NCBI RefSeq assembly: GCF_000956545.1
Contig: NZ_JYIT01000082.1
Location: 1-64,000, forward strand
DNA length: 64,000 nucleotides
Direction: 5' to 3'
From: Microbacterium azadirachtae
GTDB lineage: Bacteria > Actinomycetota > Actinomycetes > Actinomycetales > Microbacteriaceae
Position numbers and translations under genes: made by a program
The notes under the pieces: model-generated
Seen by the model: only the letters and a program-made list of their open reading frames with translations
Databases searched by the model: none
What the model was told of the DNA's origin: nothing
Shown here: one piece after another, positions 63,441 to 64,000 of the stretch
Layout of the letters: every line of letters begins with the position of its first letter
Position numbering within the stretch: position 1 is the stretch's first letter

Positions 63441-63638
63441 AGGTGCGGAACAGTTACCCGAAAACCGTCCGCAAAGACCGGAGATCGTCTGCCTACCCTG
63501 TGGCGGAGATCCGGTCGAACGCGAAGCGTTGCAAGAAAGAGTCTTCCGGGTCGTGCAAAAGATGTCTGTAGGTATTTTGGGGGACAAATCCGGACGCAGG
63601 TGATAATCCGGATACGAAGCCGGTCCGCAGGCCCGGGT
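63441..63638. other. Convergent intergenic region with AT-rich core
   Basis: These 198 bp lie between the terminator and the accE stop. The segment 63527-63592 is much richer in A and T than its surroundings and holds two related blocks, GTTGCAAGAAAGA and CGTGCAAAAGA, about 22 bp apart, followed by TAGGTATTTTGGGGG. No convincing gene or hairpin was found; a 13-codon frame starting at 63562 is too short to call. Confidence 0.4.
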
Positions 63639-63866
63639 TCAGCCCGAGAAGCGGCCCCACGGGATGTCTCGCCGCAGGGGGGAGCGCAGGGCGCGCTGAT
63701 TGCGCTCCCACGCCGACACCGGCTTCTGCGCGGCCACGGCGTCGGCCTCCTCCGCCACGAACGCCTCGGAGAGCACGGCGATGAGCGCCGCGAGCTCCTC
63801 TTCGCTCGCGGTTCCGCGGAGCACCTGGATCTCGACGGCGTCGGCCGCTGCGTCCTCCGCGCTCAC
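63639..63866 (-). CDS. accE: Acyl-CoA carboxylase epsilon subunit
   Basis: This 75-aa protein matches the actinobacterial AccE family: an N-terminal [20 protein letters not shown] segment and the conserved C-terminal [14 protein letters not shown] followed by an aromatic PWGRF end. It stabilises the alpha-beta carboxylase complex. The GTG start overlaps the beta subunit stop by 4 bp. Confidence 0.92.
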   Translation of the reverse strand: MSAEDAAADAVEIQVLRGTASEEELAALIAVLSEAFVAEEADAVAAQKPVSAWERNQRALRSPLRRDIPWGRFSG

Positions 63867-64000
63867 AGCGGGATGTTCCCGTGCTTCTTCGGGGGCAGCT
63901 CGGCGCGCTTCCCCCGCAGCGCGCGTAGCGCCTTCGCGATCGAGACGCGCGTGTTGGCCGGCTCGATGACCCCGTCGATCTCGCCGCGCTCGGCAGCGAG
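63863..64000 (-). CDS. accD: Acyl-CoA carboxylase beta subunit (C-terminus only)
   Basis: The last 45 codons of a carboxyltransferase subunit run off the window edge. The visible part includes [16 protein letters not shown] and ends [14 protein letters not shown], the standard C-terminus of propionyl-/acyl-CoA carboxylase beta chains (AccD5/PccB type). It overlaps accE by 4 bp. Substrate class cannot be judged from this fragment. Confidence 0.93.
   Translation of the reverse strand, partial: LAAERGEIDGVIEPANTRVSIAKALRALRGKRAELPPKKHGNIPL

Noticed and set aside
63562-63603. A 13-codon frame in the AT-rich gap near the end
   Set aside because: No ribosome binding site, too short, and no recognisable leader-peptide feature.

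Overview
The window looks like a chromosomal segment of a high-GC actinobacterium, most likely Microbacteriaceae and probably Microbacterium or a close relative. I infer this from the very high GC, frequent GTG starts, GTP-type PEP carboxykinase beside a RamB-like regulator, a biotin carboxylase/BCCP fusion with a separate epsilon subunit, and an LpdA-type quinone reductase. No species call can be made from the window alone. No rRNA, tRNA, CRISPR array, transposase, phage or plasmid gene was seen. The sequence is open at both ends: it begins in an intergenic repeat and ends inside an acyl-CoA carboxylase beta-subunit gene.

Layout. 0-3.2 kb: a direct repeat, a YtcJ-type amidohydrolase and a long-type glyceraldehyde-3-phosphate dehydrogenase. 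3.2-7.9 kb: a two-component system facing a three-gene redox operon (ferric-reductase-like flavocytochrome, FMN-binding protein, ApbE flavin transferase). 8-17.2 kb: an AlkZ-like glycosylase, a RamB-like regulator divergent from pckG, a terpene-cyclase-fold protein, an S66 peptidase, a small HTH protein under a double palindrome, an MHS transporter and a small membrane protein. 17.2-20.9 kb: ribD-ribE-ribBA-ribH under an FMN riboswitch. 21-26.2 kb: Fpg/Nei glycosylase, GNAT, paired palindromic repeats around a 65-aa ORF, trpS, xthA and yihY. 26.3-29.9 kb: sdhCDAB. 30-41.3 kb: GDP-mannose pyrophosphorylase, then a nucleoside uptake and salvage block (PnrA-type binding lipoprotein, ABC ATPase, two permeases, cdd, deoA, add, a PfkB kinase and a paired SMR transporter). 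41.4-44.4 kb: epimerase, flavin monooxygenase and GNAT. 44.4-52 kb: a mannitol PTS operon that also carries Enzyme I and HPr, with a divergent MtlR-type regulator. 52-56.4 kb: an HPr-like protein, phosphosugar mutase, purine nucleoside phosphorylase and the LpdA-type reductase. 56.4-64 kb: acyl-CoA carboxylase alpha, maf, epsilon and beta (partial), interrupted by an oppositely oriented RNA methyltransferase and a LuxR-type two-component system with a third, sensor-like membrane protein.

How it works together. Imported nucleosides can be deaminated by Cdd and Add and cleaved by DeoA and PNP. A phosphosugar mutase next to PNP can feed the sugar phosphates into central metabolism. Mannitol enters by the PTS and becomes fructose-6-phosphate through MtlD. 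SDH, PckG, GAPDH and the carboxylase serve central carbon and lipid metabolism. Riboflavin synthesis, controlled by FMN, supplies SDH, ApbE-dependent flavinylation and several other flavoproteins here.

The core genes sdhBADC, cdd, deoA, add, pmm, PNP, lpdA, accA, maf, accE and accD lie in the same relative order as the Mycobacterium tuberculosis block Rv3319-Rv3280. Against that backbone the sugar/nucleoside ABC genes, the 39.7-52.3 kb PTS and transporter segment, and the 59.1-63.4 kb signalling module stand out as lineage-specific inserts. The best candidates for something undescribed are the three-component signalling module, the HPr paralogue coupled to the sugar mutase, the flavinylation cluster and the long intergenic palindromes.
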